Assembly (NCBI GenBank): GCA_030220185.1
Contig: JASPKZ010008350.1
Location: 897,501 to 961,500, forward strand
Source: Diploptera punctata
Lineage: Eukaryota; Arthropoda; Insecta; Blattodea; Blaberidae
Direction: 5' to 3'
DNA length: 64,000 nt
The first letter of the stretch is position 1, and every line of letters begins with the position of its first letter. Below are positions 42,925-54,109 of this stretch, piece after piece. The notes beneath the pieces are model-generated. The model saw only the letters and a program-made list of their open reading frames with translations. It did not search any database and was not told the DNA's origin. Made by a program: the position numbers and the translations under genes.

Positions 42925-44934
42925 GTTTGGAATTATATAAATGTGTATTATTTCACTGCAAAAAAAACGCCAAATTTAATTCATTTCTTATTTTTCATAA
43001 AAGCTGCATCTGAGATTTTAAAAAAAATAGGAAATCGCTTTTTTACACTATTTAACTCATGCCCCAAATGGGAATCAATGACCAATCATATTTCAATGAT
43101 TTTTTATTTTAAACCAATCACAGTTGTGTTTTGCCTAAAATGTACCAACTAAAGTTTATCATAATAAAGAAGGCACCTCCTTTTTAACATTGTGAATAGG
43201 TCATAGCATTATTTTGCAGTGACTGACCCACCAAGAAATACGGCTACCAGATTGTATATATAGGCTAGTGCATGAATGTCAGCAGAAAGCGCATGCGATA
43301 GATAATATAAAAACATTTGTAAAAATTGATTATACCAAAAAAAAAAAAAAAAAAAAAAGAAAAAAAACACTGTTTGCACCTTCTTAAACGAATTATTTTC
43401 CAGGAAATGACGTTGCAGAAAAATATTTGACATATTTACATCATAGGACATCAGATTAATTAATATCTATAACGTTAGTTATAAATTTCTCCACTAGGGT
43501 GCATTCTTACAATATTGTGATCCTTTGGCAATAAATAATACGATCTGGTTGCAGTGATGAACAAAGGAAGGAAATCAAGCGTACCAATCGTTTCTCATTT
43601 GTTTTCAAACATCACCGTTTACATTAAATATATAAATATTTTAAAATAATTATAGTTAAATAATGATTTGTGAGTAAACAGCTTAATTTTATTCGTTAAA
43701 TAGTTCTAACAAATGCCACTCTTGATTTCCAAATCCTCTAGATAATTTGGAAATCACTCGTGGCATTACTTATGATAAATAAGCATCCATATTCAAAACC
43801 TATATCTACTTTGCCGTAGATTATATAAATTTTTGGAACGCTATTTCAATCCAACATCAAAACAACATTGGCACGAAATTTCAAGCCTTCATAATGAGAT
43901 ATGATTATATATGACTTACACGAAACATCTTTTGCAAGAGTTGTATTGTAAAAATATTTTGAAATAACTGAGATTCGAACCAGAGTGTTTTCAGAGTGCA
44001 TTATTAATGTCTTCAATTCACCTTATTTCTTGACTGCAGATAACACGCCACAAAATTTGCAGCTCCGCAATGAGCTTAGAAGATAAATTCTGTTCTCATC
44101 CCCATTCATTTGACCTTTATCCTCCCTTCATCTGAACGTGTATCTCTTTTCCTTCTTTAAGGTGAAAATTGTGGAAGTAGGAGGAGGAAGACTTGATACT
44201 GTATTGTACTCCCCCCTCTCCATCTTTCTTCTACATATTTCATTCTCCCTCTTTATCACGTCCAAAACTTTCCCTCTTGATATCTTTGGCTGTAGTCCCA
44301 TCTTTCTTTTTGCCTCCCTTCCTTCTCCTTCTTCTTGTTCTTGAGTTGGTTGCTAGAAGGCGCTATTTTAGCACCCCTCCATACCTCCGCTAGTAGGACC
44401 TGGGACCACTTCATCATCTTTATGAGCAGAATGGATGGTCGCATCTTGCAGATAGCCGGAACGGATGTCGTACATTCAAGAAAATAAGCTTATTTTATCT
44501 CGGCCATAAAGTGTAATTTATCGCGATGGGGATCGCTTTACCAGCTCGCGTTTCCACCGCAATTTGTTTCTTCTTCCTCATATTGCAAAAGAGAAGCAGA
44601 AAATGTGCGAGAAGACAAATACAACAACTAAAATAACTTCAAGTGGACGGGTATAAGTAGACCATACATTACAAGAAATATGTTAAAGTATTTAAAGAAA
44701 CTAATGCAATATCAAATAATGAAATGAAAACATATTATGAATAGATCAAATAATCTAAAACGTACTTCTCCGAAGAAGCTGGCTCAGTGTTGACAGGACC
44801 CGTGTTCAAATCTCGATCCGTTCAGTCTCACTGAGGCATTTCATGGTTTACTCTGGCAAATTCTAAATTTAAATTCCGTAGACTTGCATCCATTAGGTTA
44901 ATCATAATTTTATAATTCAATACATTTTGTAACA
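42925..44934. other. Unassigned AT-rich sequence with a poly(A) run
   Basis: A 22-base A run sits at about 43339-43360. B-box-like strings at 43975 (minus) and 44806 (plus, GTGTTCAAATCTCGATCC) may be SINE relics but are too degraded to assign. Around 44200-44350 is pyrimidine-rich. No gene recognised. Confidence 0.45.
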
Positions 44935-45610
44935 ATATCAAGAGAGGTGATCAGAGAGGCTAATAAAGTAGAACTACATTATCTTTATGGGAAATAATAT
45001 ACAATAATAACATTAAATCTCGTCGACTGCGATGGGCAGGGCATGTGACACAAATGGAAATGAAAGAAGAGGATGGTAACTACTTGTAGGAAAACTAGGG
45101 AAAGCGCCCAGTAGGTAAGCCAAGACTGAGGCAGAAGAATTACGTTAACCATTATTTGAGGGAAGAAAATCATACGGAGGCGGCTTCGTTTCGCAAACGG
45201 TTAGGCGCTCGCCTCTCACCGCTCGGGTCTCTCCACTTGGGTTTCGTGGTGGACGAAACGGAGATAGGGCAGGCTTTTCTCGGTGTTCTGCCGTTTGTCC
45301 TGGCACTAATTTCATTCCACCATTTCTCCATACTCAACTCATCCATTTCGTTTCATTTCAGACATCCGACCATGTGACGGTGCTTCAATCGTAATCAGCC
45401 GCACCCTTGTCGCTCACAGACAAATATAGAATCTTCGTCTCACCCCGTCCCTCGATCCTACCCTGATTTGGACATGAATTGATATTATATTATTATACTT
45501 TAAATTATACAAGGGATGACTGGAAAACATTAGCTCAGAATAGGAATGTATGGCGAGCTTATGTCTGTGCGGCCATGAACCTACGGATTTGATAGTTCCA
45601 GTGAGCTACT
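44935..45610 (+). pseudogene. LINE-A C-terminal and 3' end, split by SINE-5
   Basis: Left of the SINE: CTTTATGGGAAATAATATAC, AAATCTCGTCGACTGCGATG, GTAGGAAAACTAGGGAAAGC, TTTGAGGGAAGAAAATCAT. Right of it from about 45505: ACAAGGGATGACTGGAAAAC, TGTGCGGCCATGAACCTACG, GATAGTTCCAGTGAG. Together these are the last 70 codons and 3' end of LINE-A. Confidence 0.82.
45176..45500 (+). mobile_element. SINE-5 inserted in LINE-A
   Basis: Head CGCAAACGGTTAGGCGCTCG...CGGGTCTCTCCACTTGGG, then GGTGGACGAAACGGAGATAG, the reverse of the 26279 body. It separates two adjacent parts of a LINE-A 3' end. ATCATAC and ATTATAC flanks are a possible imperfect TSD. Confidence 0.85.
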
Positions 45611-45734
45611 TACTGTTATTGTTTGTGACGCTGATGTCAAAAGCGTCGCAAAACAACAACAGTAGCACATATCCTTGTGAAGATGAAAGCCTGTTACCGA
45701 AAGGCCTACAATTCTTAAAAGTCTTTTTTTAAAT

Positions 45735-45780
45735 ACCTAGTTGAGGACGACGGCACCTGCCAGGTACATACTCGTATTTT
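45735..45780 (+). repeat. TTGAGGACGACGGCAC dispersed motif
   Basis: TTGAGGACGACGGCACCTGC then CAGGTACATACT. Related to 32280 and 35157. Confidence 0.55.
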
Positions 45781-45866
45781 AATAGTTTATTTTGTGACTA
45801 TTTATTTCAACAGAATTTAATATGAATTTTATCAGAATTAAATATAATTGATTTTAATACACGCTT

Positions 45867-45906
45867 GTAGCGCAGTGCCTTAACCACTAGGCTACGGCTT
45901 GCCCTC
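45867..45906 (-). mobile_element. SINE-2 5'-head fragment
   Basis: CTTGTAGCGCAGTGCCTTAA then CCACTAGGCTACGGC is the reverse complement of the SINE-2 A-box region. Confidence 0.65.
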
Positions 45907-46360
45907 ACTATAACTTATTAAGGTATAAATAAATCAGCAAAGACAACATGGCAATAGGCCTATATTAACATATACTGTACATAGGCCCCTATCTTATCAA
46001 AACATACAAAAAAAACTCATAAAAATCTGTATGAACTGGCTCGTATGGAACTTTGAAGTTCATTAGGGCTATTTCAAGATTAAAATGCGAAGAAAATGTC
46101 GTCTTCTTCTTATCTTCATCTCATTTGCATGGTTATAGGCCTACGCTAGGCTTACATTCTATTCAGTCCAGAACCCGAGAATCTTTCCAACGTTTCTTCG
46201 ATTTTCCAGGTAGGCCCTAACCACTTCCAATCAGTCGATGGATTACACTGGTCAACATGATTTTTGTGTCATGAGTACCAATAGTTATATCTAATGCAGT
46301 TTTTTTATCGTGTTTTCAAATATGTATTCGGAATTTCTCCATCACCCACAGTTTTTTTAA
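45907..46360. other. Unassigned sequence
   Basis: Nothing recognised; two TAGGCCTA octamers (45955, 46135). Confidence 0.45.
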
Positions 46361-46590
46361 TTTCAATTTCAATTAATGGATTTAAATAATTATTTTTTAA
46401 TAAACTTTTTTCGTCCATTTGTCCATTGTAAAATAAAACCAAATGAGCCAACTCCGGAGATTTCAGCTATTGAAGAGAGATATCAAGGCAAATGGAATCC
46501 TAATATGCTGGCCGATTATTGTTGGGCCATCAAGAGGGATGCTCCACAGGCGAAATATTTCAGAAAATCGTCATTTCTTACTTTCTAGGC
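46361..46590 (+). pseudogene. Family-J protein remnant, C-terminal
   Basis: The frame 46376-46588 ends in SAIEERYQGKWNPNMLADYC then WAIKRDAP. The same block, MEESYQGRWDRHIMADYCWF, is at the C-terminus of the minus-strand remnant at 60160-60846. The 5' 30 codons of this frame look like unrelated flanking sequence. I remember this protein family as widespread in arthropod genomes but do not know its function. Confidence 0.65.
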
Positions 46591-46799
46591 GAGTCCGAAT
46601 GTTCCAATATTGAGTAGTTTCGAATGTAGAAAATATTAAAGTGTTTGGAATTATAAATTCCTGTCTCTCGGAAATCTTGCGTGATAGAGAAAATCTGATA
46701 TCTTATTTGAATTCAGGAGAAACAATTCTATCAGAATCGCATATTTTTCTTTTTTCTTTCTAAGGAAAAAAAAAGTTTCTTTTTTGTTGCGTAGTGTTA

Positions 46800-47090
46800 T
46801 CTGTTGATATATGACCCATCCTGCCTGGTGCTATTCGAAGGTATGTGCAAGTTCCATTCATATATTATCTTATTCATCCATTCATTTATTGTTTGAATCT
46901 TCAGATGTCTTATTTCCTCATTTCTAATTTTCTATCTCTTTGTTTTTATGTAGGATTTTTCTTAAAGTAGGCTATTCAAATCTATGGTTTTAGATCTCTT
47001 TCGTTCTTGTAGTATCAGTCCTTATCTCTGAGGCATAAGTCAGAATTATTCGTATCACTGCTTTATAAATTCTAGTTTTCATTTCTCGTT
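46800..47090 (-). pseudogene. LINE-I reverse transcriptase fragment
   Basis: The minus strand reads MKTRIYKAVIRIILTYASEI then RTDTTRTKEI. After a stop come KIRNEEIRHLKIQTINEW and a degraded EWNLHI segment. The (L)KTRIYK..IRP.LTYA.E.R.DT..TK pattern is typical of one clade of insect non-LTR reverse transcriptases, just C-terminal to the catalytic core. Confidence 0.72.
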
Positions 47091-47764
47091 TATTTATTTA
47101 TTTTTCCAGAATATATCATTAATGCAGCATGCGGCTATAGTATGCCACAGCACCACCTGTGAATATTCTATCTGCTAGCGTCATGTTGGTCAATGTGATA
47201 ACACACGTTCCAGCTACAGCCAAATGCCAACATGTTTACTCAAATATAAAGGGATTCCATCTCAGGAGTGCACCTACATTAGTGGACAAGTTAGGATGAG
47301 AAAATGGACAAGTTAGTGTTAGTTTGTGCAGGTCAGGTTGAGAAAATTAGGGAGTTAGTATATATTAGATTAGTTTATTTGTTAACGGGTTTTTGTGATA
47401 GGTTGGCTATGCTGTCTGAGCAATTATTGATACATATTTTATTATGAACATGGTAATTTAGGTTATTTTTAGCTCAACTTCTCACTTCATTTTAAGGCAT
47501 TTCCAATGTTTGGGGGGGCAGAGAATCAACATATATATAAACTTCTCTCAGGTAATTATTAACATAATGTAACAAGACATTGTGTGTTTTTTCATTTTAT
47601 GTTTGAATTTAAGTAGATAGCACGGTGGCATAGAATCCCACAGCCTGATATTGTCTGCCACATAAAAATAATTATACCAACAATTCAGCATTCATGATCT
47701 TTATAGTTATGAATGCTAATCATCCATTTGCATAATTCATAAACGGCATGTTTGGGAGTATATA
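47091..47764. other. Unassigned sequence
   Basis: GACAAGTTAGGATGAGAAAA and GACAAGTTAGTGTTAGTTTG near 47287 and 47312 form a weak local repeat. No gene recognised. Confidence 0.45.
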
Positions 47765-47944
47765 GCCACCTTACTTCTAACACCTGAAGTCTAATTTAAC
47801 ATTTTTTTCCGGAAAGCAATAAAAACGTTTTTGAAATTTCTTACTATTTTGTAACTATGTTTTTAATGTCCTATTATGAGTGTTTATAATGTTTACATTC
47901 AAAATGATATTAAAAAAAACATAGTTGCAAAATAATAATTTATC

Positions 47945-48000
47945 TATCTATAATGGCGTAGCCCATTGTTGAACCGTGGCCTCTCCTTTGTAAGCAGTTA
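47945..48000 (-). mobile_element. LINE-H 3'-end fragment
   Basis: AATGGCGTAGCCCATTGTTG...CGTGGCCTCTCCT parallels 51553-51590 (TATGGCGCTACAGCCCAATG...TTGGCCTCCT). Confidence 0.5.
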
Positions 48001-48054
48001 CTGGACAAAGTTAATTTTTAGTTACCTTATTTGCTCGTATATGTCATATATGGC

Positions 48055-48338
48055 ATGCGGTCACACAGCGACCCACTAAGACATCTACAGGAAATTACGG
48101 TATATCTAGGACGTTGATGTTGGTAAATTTTGTTTAGAGGCCTCTTTATTCAGGCTTAAGTATCTTTTATGAGCCTGAAAATGTTCAGACTCAGGATCCA
48201 CGGCTTAAAGTCCCTCCCGGAGGACTTGCTCCTTTCATTTTTCCGTCCTAAAAAACCCCATCGATCTCGGCCGGGTTTGAACTCGCGACCCTCGGAACCA
48301 GAGGCAAGGAGCATAACCACTAATCCACCGCGGCCGAC
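48055..48338 (-). mobile_element. SINE-6 copy
   Basis: The minus strand has GTCGGCCGCGGTGGATTAGT (A box region), CGCGAGTTCAAACCCGGCC (B box), and a body with CCTCCGGGAGGGACTTTAAG. It matches the complete copy at 62045-62439. Confidence 0.85.
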
Positions 48339-48465
48339 TACAAAATAATATGCAATGTCAAAAATGTTTTTACTGCTCTCCTGAAAATTTTGTGAAATTA
48401 GACTTACGAAGTTTTTAGAAGTAAGGTGACGATATGTTCCTTAACAGAAATACCTGCTCTATATT

Positions 48466-48620
48466 ACATATCTTGTAGGAAAACCAGAAGGAAAACGCTC
48501 AGTTGGTAGATCAAGAATGAGGTAGGAGAATAACATTAGCAATGATTTGAGAGAAGTAGATTATATATGGGATGATTGGAAAACATTAGCTCAGAATGGA
48601 GAGCTTATGTCCGCGCGATG
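48466..48620 (+). pseudogene. LINE-A 3'-end fragment
   Basis: CTTGTAGGAAAACCAGAAGG, AAACGCTCAGTTGGTAGATC, TTTGAGAGAAGTAGATTATA, GATGATTGGAAAACATTAGC and GAGAGCTTATGTCCGCGCG follow the order of the LINE-A 3' end. Confidence 0.82.
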
Positions 48621-49434
48621 ATATTCTATAACACCATGTATTGTTACTGAAGTAAGCTTGGTAACACTTCTCTCCAAAAGAATACAAAAGTTTCTTTCCT
48701 TGAGAAGAAATCCATAGATCGTAGAGTTTATGGTGTGATATGGATTCTTGAAATTGGCACTTGAGCATATGCGGAGAAGAGATGTGAAACATTACTGGGA
48801 CAAGGTGGGGAGCCCGTTGTAAGTGGTTCTGTAACTTATGAATACAGTCTTATCGTATGTTGTTACACAAGCTTTCTATGATACCTTATGTGCCTCAGTA
48901 ATGTACCCACCGATATAACTATCGTCAATTCACGTTTAATATCGTCCTTCGAAATAAATTCCTTAAATTTATTATGTTAGTATCCTTACAGGGGTGAAGC
49001 TAAAGAATAGTATTTGGTCCAGTAGAATCCAAAGTAAGATATGAAACTGCTTCTTACATATCAGAACCGAATATTAATTTTTTTTTTATTTTTGAGAAGA
49101 GACGGATACATGAATCCATAACGGATAGCTACAATTTTAAATATTTAGCCATTTTAATTAAGTGAATTTTTTACCATTTCTGTTTCGATGAAACCAAAAC
49201 TGTTGTTCAGCCAGCCTAGCTTTGATGCCTATAAGAGGAAAATTGAAAATATTACAGTTATTTGATGTCCGGATATAGAATATCCTTGAAATTAAAAATG
49301 TAAAAATAAATTTATATTTCTGTACAAAACTAATTTTATTTTAGTATTAAAGAGGTCGTTACTATGTTAGTAAAAATGAATTATATAAATAACATGAGTT
49401 CTGAATATAGACTCTGAAAGGAAAATGTGCAATA
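48621..49434. other. Unassigned AT-rich sequence
   Basis: No gene recognised. Confidence 0.5.
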
Positions 49435-50020
49435 ACAACAAAAATAATGATAAACAATGTAATTATAGAGCAAGTTCAGAATTTTAATTACTTGGGTTGT
49501 CATTTAGGCAATGACAGAAATGTAGATAAACACACTAAAATACAACGATTCAATTATCTATGTGGCACAATTAAACACACTTTATTGAATAAGACTAGAA
49601 AATAAACAATTTTGAAGTTTTACGAAGTATTGGCAGTTCCATCTGTTATCTATGGGTGTGAAACCTGGACATTGACAAAGGCAGATAGTAAACAAATAGA
49701 GGCTGCTGAAATGAAAATGTTGAGAGCAATAGCAGGATACCAAAGGTCCGATAAAAAGAAAAACGAAGATATAAGAACAGAACTTAATATATGTAATCTT
49801 TGTGAAAGAATAAAATATTACCAAAATGCTTATCTTCAGAACGTATTACGAATTAATGAACAGCGCATACCAAGAAGAATGTATAATTATAAACCAAAAG
49901 GGAGAAGAATGTTGGGAAGACCATTGAAGAGATGGAAAGGCCAATTCGACCTATAATGAGATCGGAACAGGCCATTGGGCCTAATCCTTGTTGTTGATGA
50001 TGATGATGATGATGAATATA
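49435..50020 (+). pseudogene. LINE-B reverse transcriptase C-terminal region, best copy
   Basis: One frame reads NNVIIEQVQNFNYLGCHLGN, a stop at 49603, then from 49612 an open 114-codon stretch: LAVPSVIYGCETWTLTKADS, EAAEMKMLRAIAGYQRSDKK, EDIRTELNICNLCERI, NEQRIPRRMYNYKPKGRR, MLGRPLKRWKGQFDL. The 3' end has GGAACAGGCCATTGGGCCTA and a (GAT)n tail. The relatively intact frame suggests that LINE-B was active more recently than its other copies here, but the catalytic core is not present. Confidence 0.88.
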
Positions 50021-50047
50021 GACAAGAAAAGAGGAAAGGGGAATTAA

Positions 50048-50714
50048 GGGAGGTGATGGGTGAAATTTTCGACATTTTTGTCAAATTTAGTATTTTTTTA
50101 TGTTTGTATTAAAAAATACTATGTACCTTAAAGTATAAGTTGATGAAGTTTCAGTGTCCCGTGGCACTTGTAAGTCTTCCTAATGACTGTTTAACTGCAT
50201 GTAAACTTTCAAATTGGCTTTTCCATACTTTTATATTCATTGCATTTCAATACATTCAAATCAAAATAGCATTTACAAATTTAATGATAGATGCACGAAA
50301 TTGTCACTGCATGTCCCACACTATGGCTAACAATTCTATGCATGGATTTTGAAACAATGTTGAGAGTTTTTCAAATAAAAAATAAAATATGTGTAGTAAT
50401 TTTAAAAAAATCATATGAGAGGATGTATATTTTTTCTTCCTTTATTATAATGATACAGAAAAGTTAATGCATAGTATTGTCCTAAATAAGTCAGTGGTCG
50501 TGTAGAAACAAATTAAAAAAAAATACTCAAAAATTATGAGACCAATTAAAAATTTTAATATGCAAATTTTTAAATGGATTTTTTCAAAAAACTTTTAAGC
50601 TTAGAAAGATGAAACTCCAGTATAATATTACCTATTATGGCATGAATGTATGTACAAAAAATCAAGGATGTAGGTTAAAATATGTAGAAAATAGAAATTT
50701 CACCCATCACCCCC
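50048..50714. mobile_element. TTAA-flanked MITE with 20-bp terminal inverted repeats
   Basis: TTAA at 50044-50047 and 50715-50718 flank GGGAGGTGATGGGTGAAATT on the left and its near-exact inverse AATTTCACCCATCACCCCC on the right. Subterminal regions are also weakly similar. The 667-bp interior is AT-rich and non-coding. TTAA target duplication is typical of piggyBac and Kolobok superfamilies; which one drove it is unknown. Confidence 0.85.
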
Positions 50715-50829
50715 TTAAAACAAGGAAATTATATTTTTCAGATCTGTTGGGGGGATATATCTTACTAGGAAAAAAAAAGCGAAGATATAAGGAAGGAACT
50801 ATATATTTTTAAATTAATACATTGAAACA

Positions 50830-51010
50830 AGGTAGGAATTGAAACAATATAACAAAGAATGAAAGGCGACCGCATACAAAACTAATGACGAACTACAACC
50901 CTAAGGTATAAGAAATGTTAGAAGACCGAAAACACGAGTGTTAAATAATGAGACCGAAAGCCTTATTAGGGTTAATTCATGAAATTGTTGATGATGATGA
51001 AGATGAAATA
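50830..51010 (+). pseudogene. LINE-B 3'-end relic
   Basis: Decayed tail: AATGAAAGGCGACCGCATAC, ATAATGAGACCGAAAGCCTT, TTAGGGTTAATTCATG and then GTTGATGATGATGAAGATGA, the LINE-B 3' pattern. Confidence 0.65.
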
Positions 51011-51304
51011 ATTACATAATGTAAATAATAAATCAAATCTCCGAATTTCATTAGAAAACACATGATCTGTAGGGGATTTTAATCTTGACCCTGACTGTGG
51101 CGCCAGTCTTCATACATTGTTTTACATGACAAAACGAGTGTCAAACTATAACATAATTACAAAAAAAAAAATTTATTAACAATCTATCTTATACACCTAT
51201 CTCAAAAATTGTATTATTAGATCAATTAATAATTAATGCTCGTTTGATTTTGTTAATAACATAAATTAGTGTTTGCATACAAGCCTATGTTGTCCATGGT
51301 TAAA

Positions 51305-51405
51305 CGCAACTAGAGAAAAAAGAAACCTGAGCTGGGATTTGAAGAAATCTGGAGATCTTGGGTTCAAACCTCAGCTCAGGTTCAAAAGTCTCTCCCTTAG
51401 TTATG
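51305..51405. mobile_element. SINE-7 relic, palindromic
   Basis: CCTGAGCTGGGATTTGAA at 51327 and TTCAAACCTCAGCTCAGG at 51363 are inverted relatives, each resembling the T-arm end of a tRNA-like head as at 28930 and 59540. Confidence 0.5.
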
Positions 51406-51544
51406 TTAAGCATTAATTATGATCTTATTTCAGCTAAAAAATATAGTCTACAACCTACAGTTTAGTACATCACTTTTCTTTATTTTCTCATATATTAGTT
51501 TTAATTACCATTAACATTATTTTAACTATTATTCTTACTATTGT
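51406..51544. other. Short AT-rich spacer
   Basis: Nothing recognised. Confidence 0.5.
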
Positions 51545-52065
51545 CTTCGTCTATGGCGCTACAGCCCAATGCCGGGCCTTGGCCTCCTGTATTAAGCCCC
51601 TTCAAATGTGCCTAACTAGTGTCTTCATTTTTCAGTTTCTCACTCCTACAATCTTCTTTGTACCTTCTTCCATGTCAATCCATCTGTTCTTAATCTTCCC
51701 ACTCTCCTTTTGCCCCTTATGGTTGTGTAGAGAATCTTCCATGGAATATGTCCATATCCCATGCGATGAATATTCCTTGCCCACTTAATCTTTTGAGTTT
51801 AACCATAATGAAAATACATGGTTCCTTATACAGCTCATGTATTGTATTTCACTATTATATCCACTTCTTCATATGCTATCTTCCTTAATCGGTCCATAAA
51901 CTCAATTTAATTTTTTTTTCGAAAGTATTTAATACATTTTCTTGCGATCTATTAAAGAGTCCAACTTTCATAACCATAATACAATACTGGTCTAATAACA
52001 GTTTTATATAGGCCTAGCGTTAGTTTGGTTATTCGATGTACATCTTTTGAATTAAGAACTGTTAG
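51545..52065 (-). pseudogene. LINE-H reverse transcriptase C-terminal fragment
   Basis: The minus strand reads KDVHRITKLTLGLYKTVIRP then VLYYGYESWTL before a stop. Further down come IKWARNIHRMGYGHIPWKIL and RGKRRVGRLRTDGLTWKK, and the 3' end has the GCCAAGGCCCGGCATTGGGC motif. The KTVIRP.L.YG.E.W and W..HI.RM...RR.GR motifs place it among non-LTR RT C-termini. TAGGCCTA at 52009-52016 supplies the extra residues GL in LTLGLYKT. Confidence 0.78.
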
Positions 52066-52164
52066 CAAGGAGATGTAAGTTTTGTTTGCTGTCTTATAAT
52101 TGTCAGCTCGGCTATATTTTCATTCAGTATATAATGTTTTATTGTGATTATTGTATTTTAATGG

Positions 52165-52240
52165 GATATCCTCGTAGAGTGGAAGAGGAGGCCATATGAT
52201 TTTAACTCCAGCAGGCTAAATAAATAAATAAATTAATAAT
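52165..52240 (+). mobile_element. LINE-K 3' tail with (AAAT)n end
   Basis: GTAGAGTGGAAGAGGAGGCC...TTTTAACTCCAGCAGGC followed by AAATAAATAAATAAATTAAT. Confidence 0.65.
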
Positions 52241-52468
52241 AGAATCGCGTGCACCTACTGGGTATATTAAATACCTAAAGATCCAAAATCTTAAAACGTG
52301 TACAAAAAGAGTAAAAAATAACAAAAATTGAGGACAGATGGTGTGAAAGGGTTTCTTCCCACTTATTGTTATTGTTTGTATTGAACGTGGTGTGTTATTC
52401 TCGGCAGGTTGGGTAATTTCTGTGGACGGTGTACACGAGGCCCGCCCATCGCTACATGAATATTGCTC

Positions 52469-52609
52469 ATGGAGCGGATTCCTATCAGAAGGAAGAACAA
52501 ACAGGCGGTTCTGGTATCCTTCCAACTTGAACAATTAATCAAGCCAACAACACGGAAAGCAGACATCTTCTGGGAGGTTGTGGAGTGGCTCCAACACCAT
52601 CAAGATTAA
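52469..52609 (+). CDS. Small open frame, not recognised
   Basis: A 46-codon frame starting MERIPIRRKNKQAVLVSF and ending EVVEWLQHHQD has protein-like composition (mixed charge, hydrophobic periodicity, few rare residues) in a GC-richer stretch. It could be the C-terminus of a mobile-element protein or a host exon. No family recognised; an upstream in-frame stop lies at about 52456. Confidence 0.2.
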   Translation: MERIPIRRKNKQAVLVSFQLEQLIKPTTRKADIFWEVVEWLQHHQD

Positions 52610-53529
52610 AGCGTTAACTAGACATTACTTATCTCTATTTCTTTACCTCACAGGTGTTTAGGAATTCAGCTCACTTATACCACAAAAAATGTAACTACAA
52701 TTATTACTACACTAAGGTTTGAAAAACATTTTATTACCTTGAGAGGAACTCCCATGAATTTAAATTGAAATTAATTATAGTAAGTGCACATCTTCAGCAA
52801 GGAAAAAAGATAATGAAAATTGCATGGTAACATTCAAGGCTTTTACACTAAAAAGATCGTAATTCTAAGAAATCTTTTACAATTAACGCTTAATTTATAA
52901 CTGTATTTTGAAATTGAGGTACCACTCATAACTAAGTATTGTGCACACAGAGTGTAAATTGTTTGTAAAAGGCTGGAAAGGCAGTGCATATGTATCGCGT
53001 CAGATGTCGCTATTGAAGTCCACTCAGTGGAAGGAAGTATACAGAATGTTACACATGAATTAACAGATTTATTTTTGTTTTATAAACACAGTAAGTTTCA
53101 TTTCTGTTATAAACACATTTTTAAAAACAATTTACACTTTATAAACAATTTCTAGCGATCAGCGGTGCTTCAATTTGAAAGTCTGTTTATAAATAACTGA
53201 CTATTCCATAGGTGCAATGTCTCATTCACTAATACTAACTCCGAGACCCAAGGTGTCTGAAATGATTATCGTCATTGGTAAGCAGAGGAAAGCACGGACT
53301 CACATTGTTGGCGTGGCACGATCTATTACTATAATATTATCTCAGTTTTCTTAACCAAATTTAATTAATTCCCATTGAAATATCTATTCAAACTTCTTCA
53401 GAGGTTGAATGTGGCCAATTAAAGATTTTACAATCTACCAAGATGTCTGGTATGGCCGCAAATCGAATACGGGATCCCAATTATGCTATTATTGCCGTTA
53501 AATCATATGTTTAGATATTATATATTATA
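52610..53529. other. Unassigned AT-rich sequence
   Basis: A short inverted pair (AGTGTAAATTGTTTGTAAAA at 52949; TTTAAAAACAATTTACACT near 53121) may be a MITE relic. No gene recognised. Confidence 0.4.
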
Positions 53530-53734
53530 TTAGCGCAAGAGAATGTATTGGTGCAGAGCTACAGGACGAATTCTGATTCGAATCCCCGTGGAGGACATTT
53601 TCTCATTGAATTTCGGCTAGTGTATAGATAGCAATCAGCGTAGGAAATTTAGGTAGCTGCATTAAGCAATGAATACAGATTGAGAAAACTAGCTTTAATG
53701 ACAGGGGAACTTGAAATACTGACTATATTTCGCC
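53530..53734 (+). mobile_element. SINE-1, old diverged copy
   Basis: TGGTGCAGAGCTACAGGACG, TGATTCGAATCCCCGTGG (B box), CATTTTCTCATTGAATTTCG, GGTAGCTGCATTAAGCAATG and GATTGAGAAAACTAGCTTTA follow the SINE-1 order with about 70-75% identity by eye. Confidence 0.7.
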
Positions 53735-53750
53735 AATATACTGACTCAAT

Positions 53751-54008
53751 ATGGAGATTTATTAAATACAATTACTGAAAATTATTATCGTCTGCATATA
53801 ATTTTAGAGGCTTTCTTCTTGCTATACAGTCAATTAGGTGGTATTGTTGGCATTTTTGGTCACATAGCTTGCAGAGGCACTGGTTCGATGCGAGTCGGAA
53901 CCCTTTTTTGGTACGTATTCTGTAGTGGAATCCATGTGTGGCGATCCTCGTGAACATGTGTCTCAGGGAGAAGTTCGGTTCCTTCCATTCTTCGGTGTTC
54001 ATCGCTGG
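53751..54008 (-). pseudogene. LINE-E, 5'-truncated insertion with 16-bp TSD
   Basis: AATATACTGACTCAAT occurs at 53735-53750 and 54009-54024. The minus-strand frame reads NTEEWKEPNFSLRHMFTRIA, THGFHYRIR, then QCLCKLCDQKCQQYHLIDC. It matches the LINE-E copy at 11465-11902 (LRH..TR.A.HGFH and a C..C..C..Y.L..C zinc-knuckle-like run). Only 258 bp were copied. Confidence 0.88.
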
Positions 54009-54109
54009 AATATACTGACTCAATCATCGTAGGTAGGTATATTTTATTAAATAACATCTAATGTCACCAGAGTTGGAATTGAAATCTGGGCGTGAGAGGG
54101 CATATGGAT

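Larger units (their letters stand above)
47765..48430. mobile_element. Inverted-repeat element with arms about 95 bp, hosting other repeats
   Basis: Left arm 47765-47860 (CACCTTACTTCTAA, AAGTCTAATTT, GCAATAAAAACGTTTTTGA) is repeated inverted at 48340-48430 (AAAATGTTTTTACTGC, AAATTAGACTTACG, TTAGAAGTAAGGTGA). Between them sit a LINE-H tail and a SINE-6. It resembles a MITE or fold-back later invaded by retroelements. Confidence 0.7.

Noticed and set aside
44138..44444. Coding frames on both strands
   Set aside because: The region is pyrimidine-rich low complexity; frames on both strands are composition artefacts.
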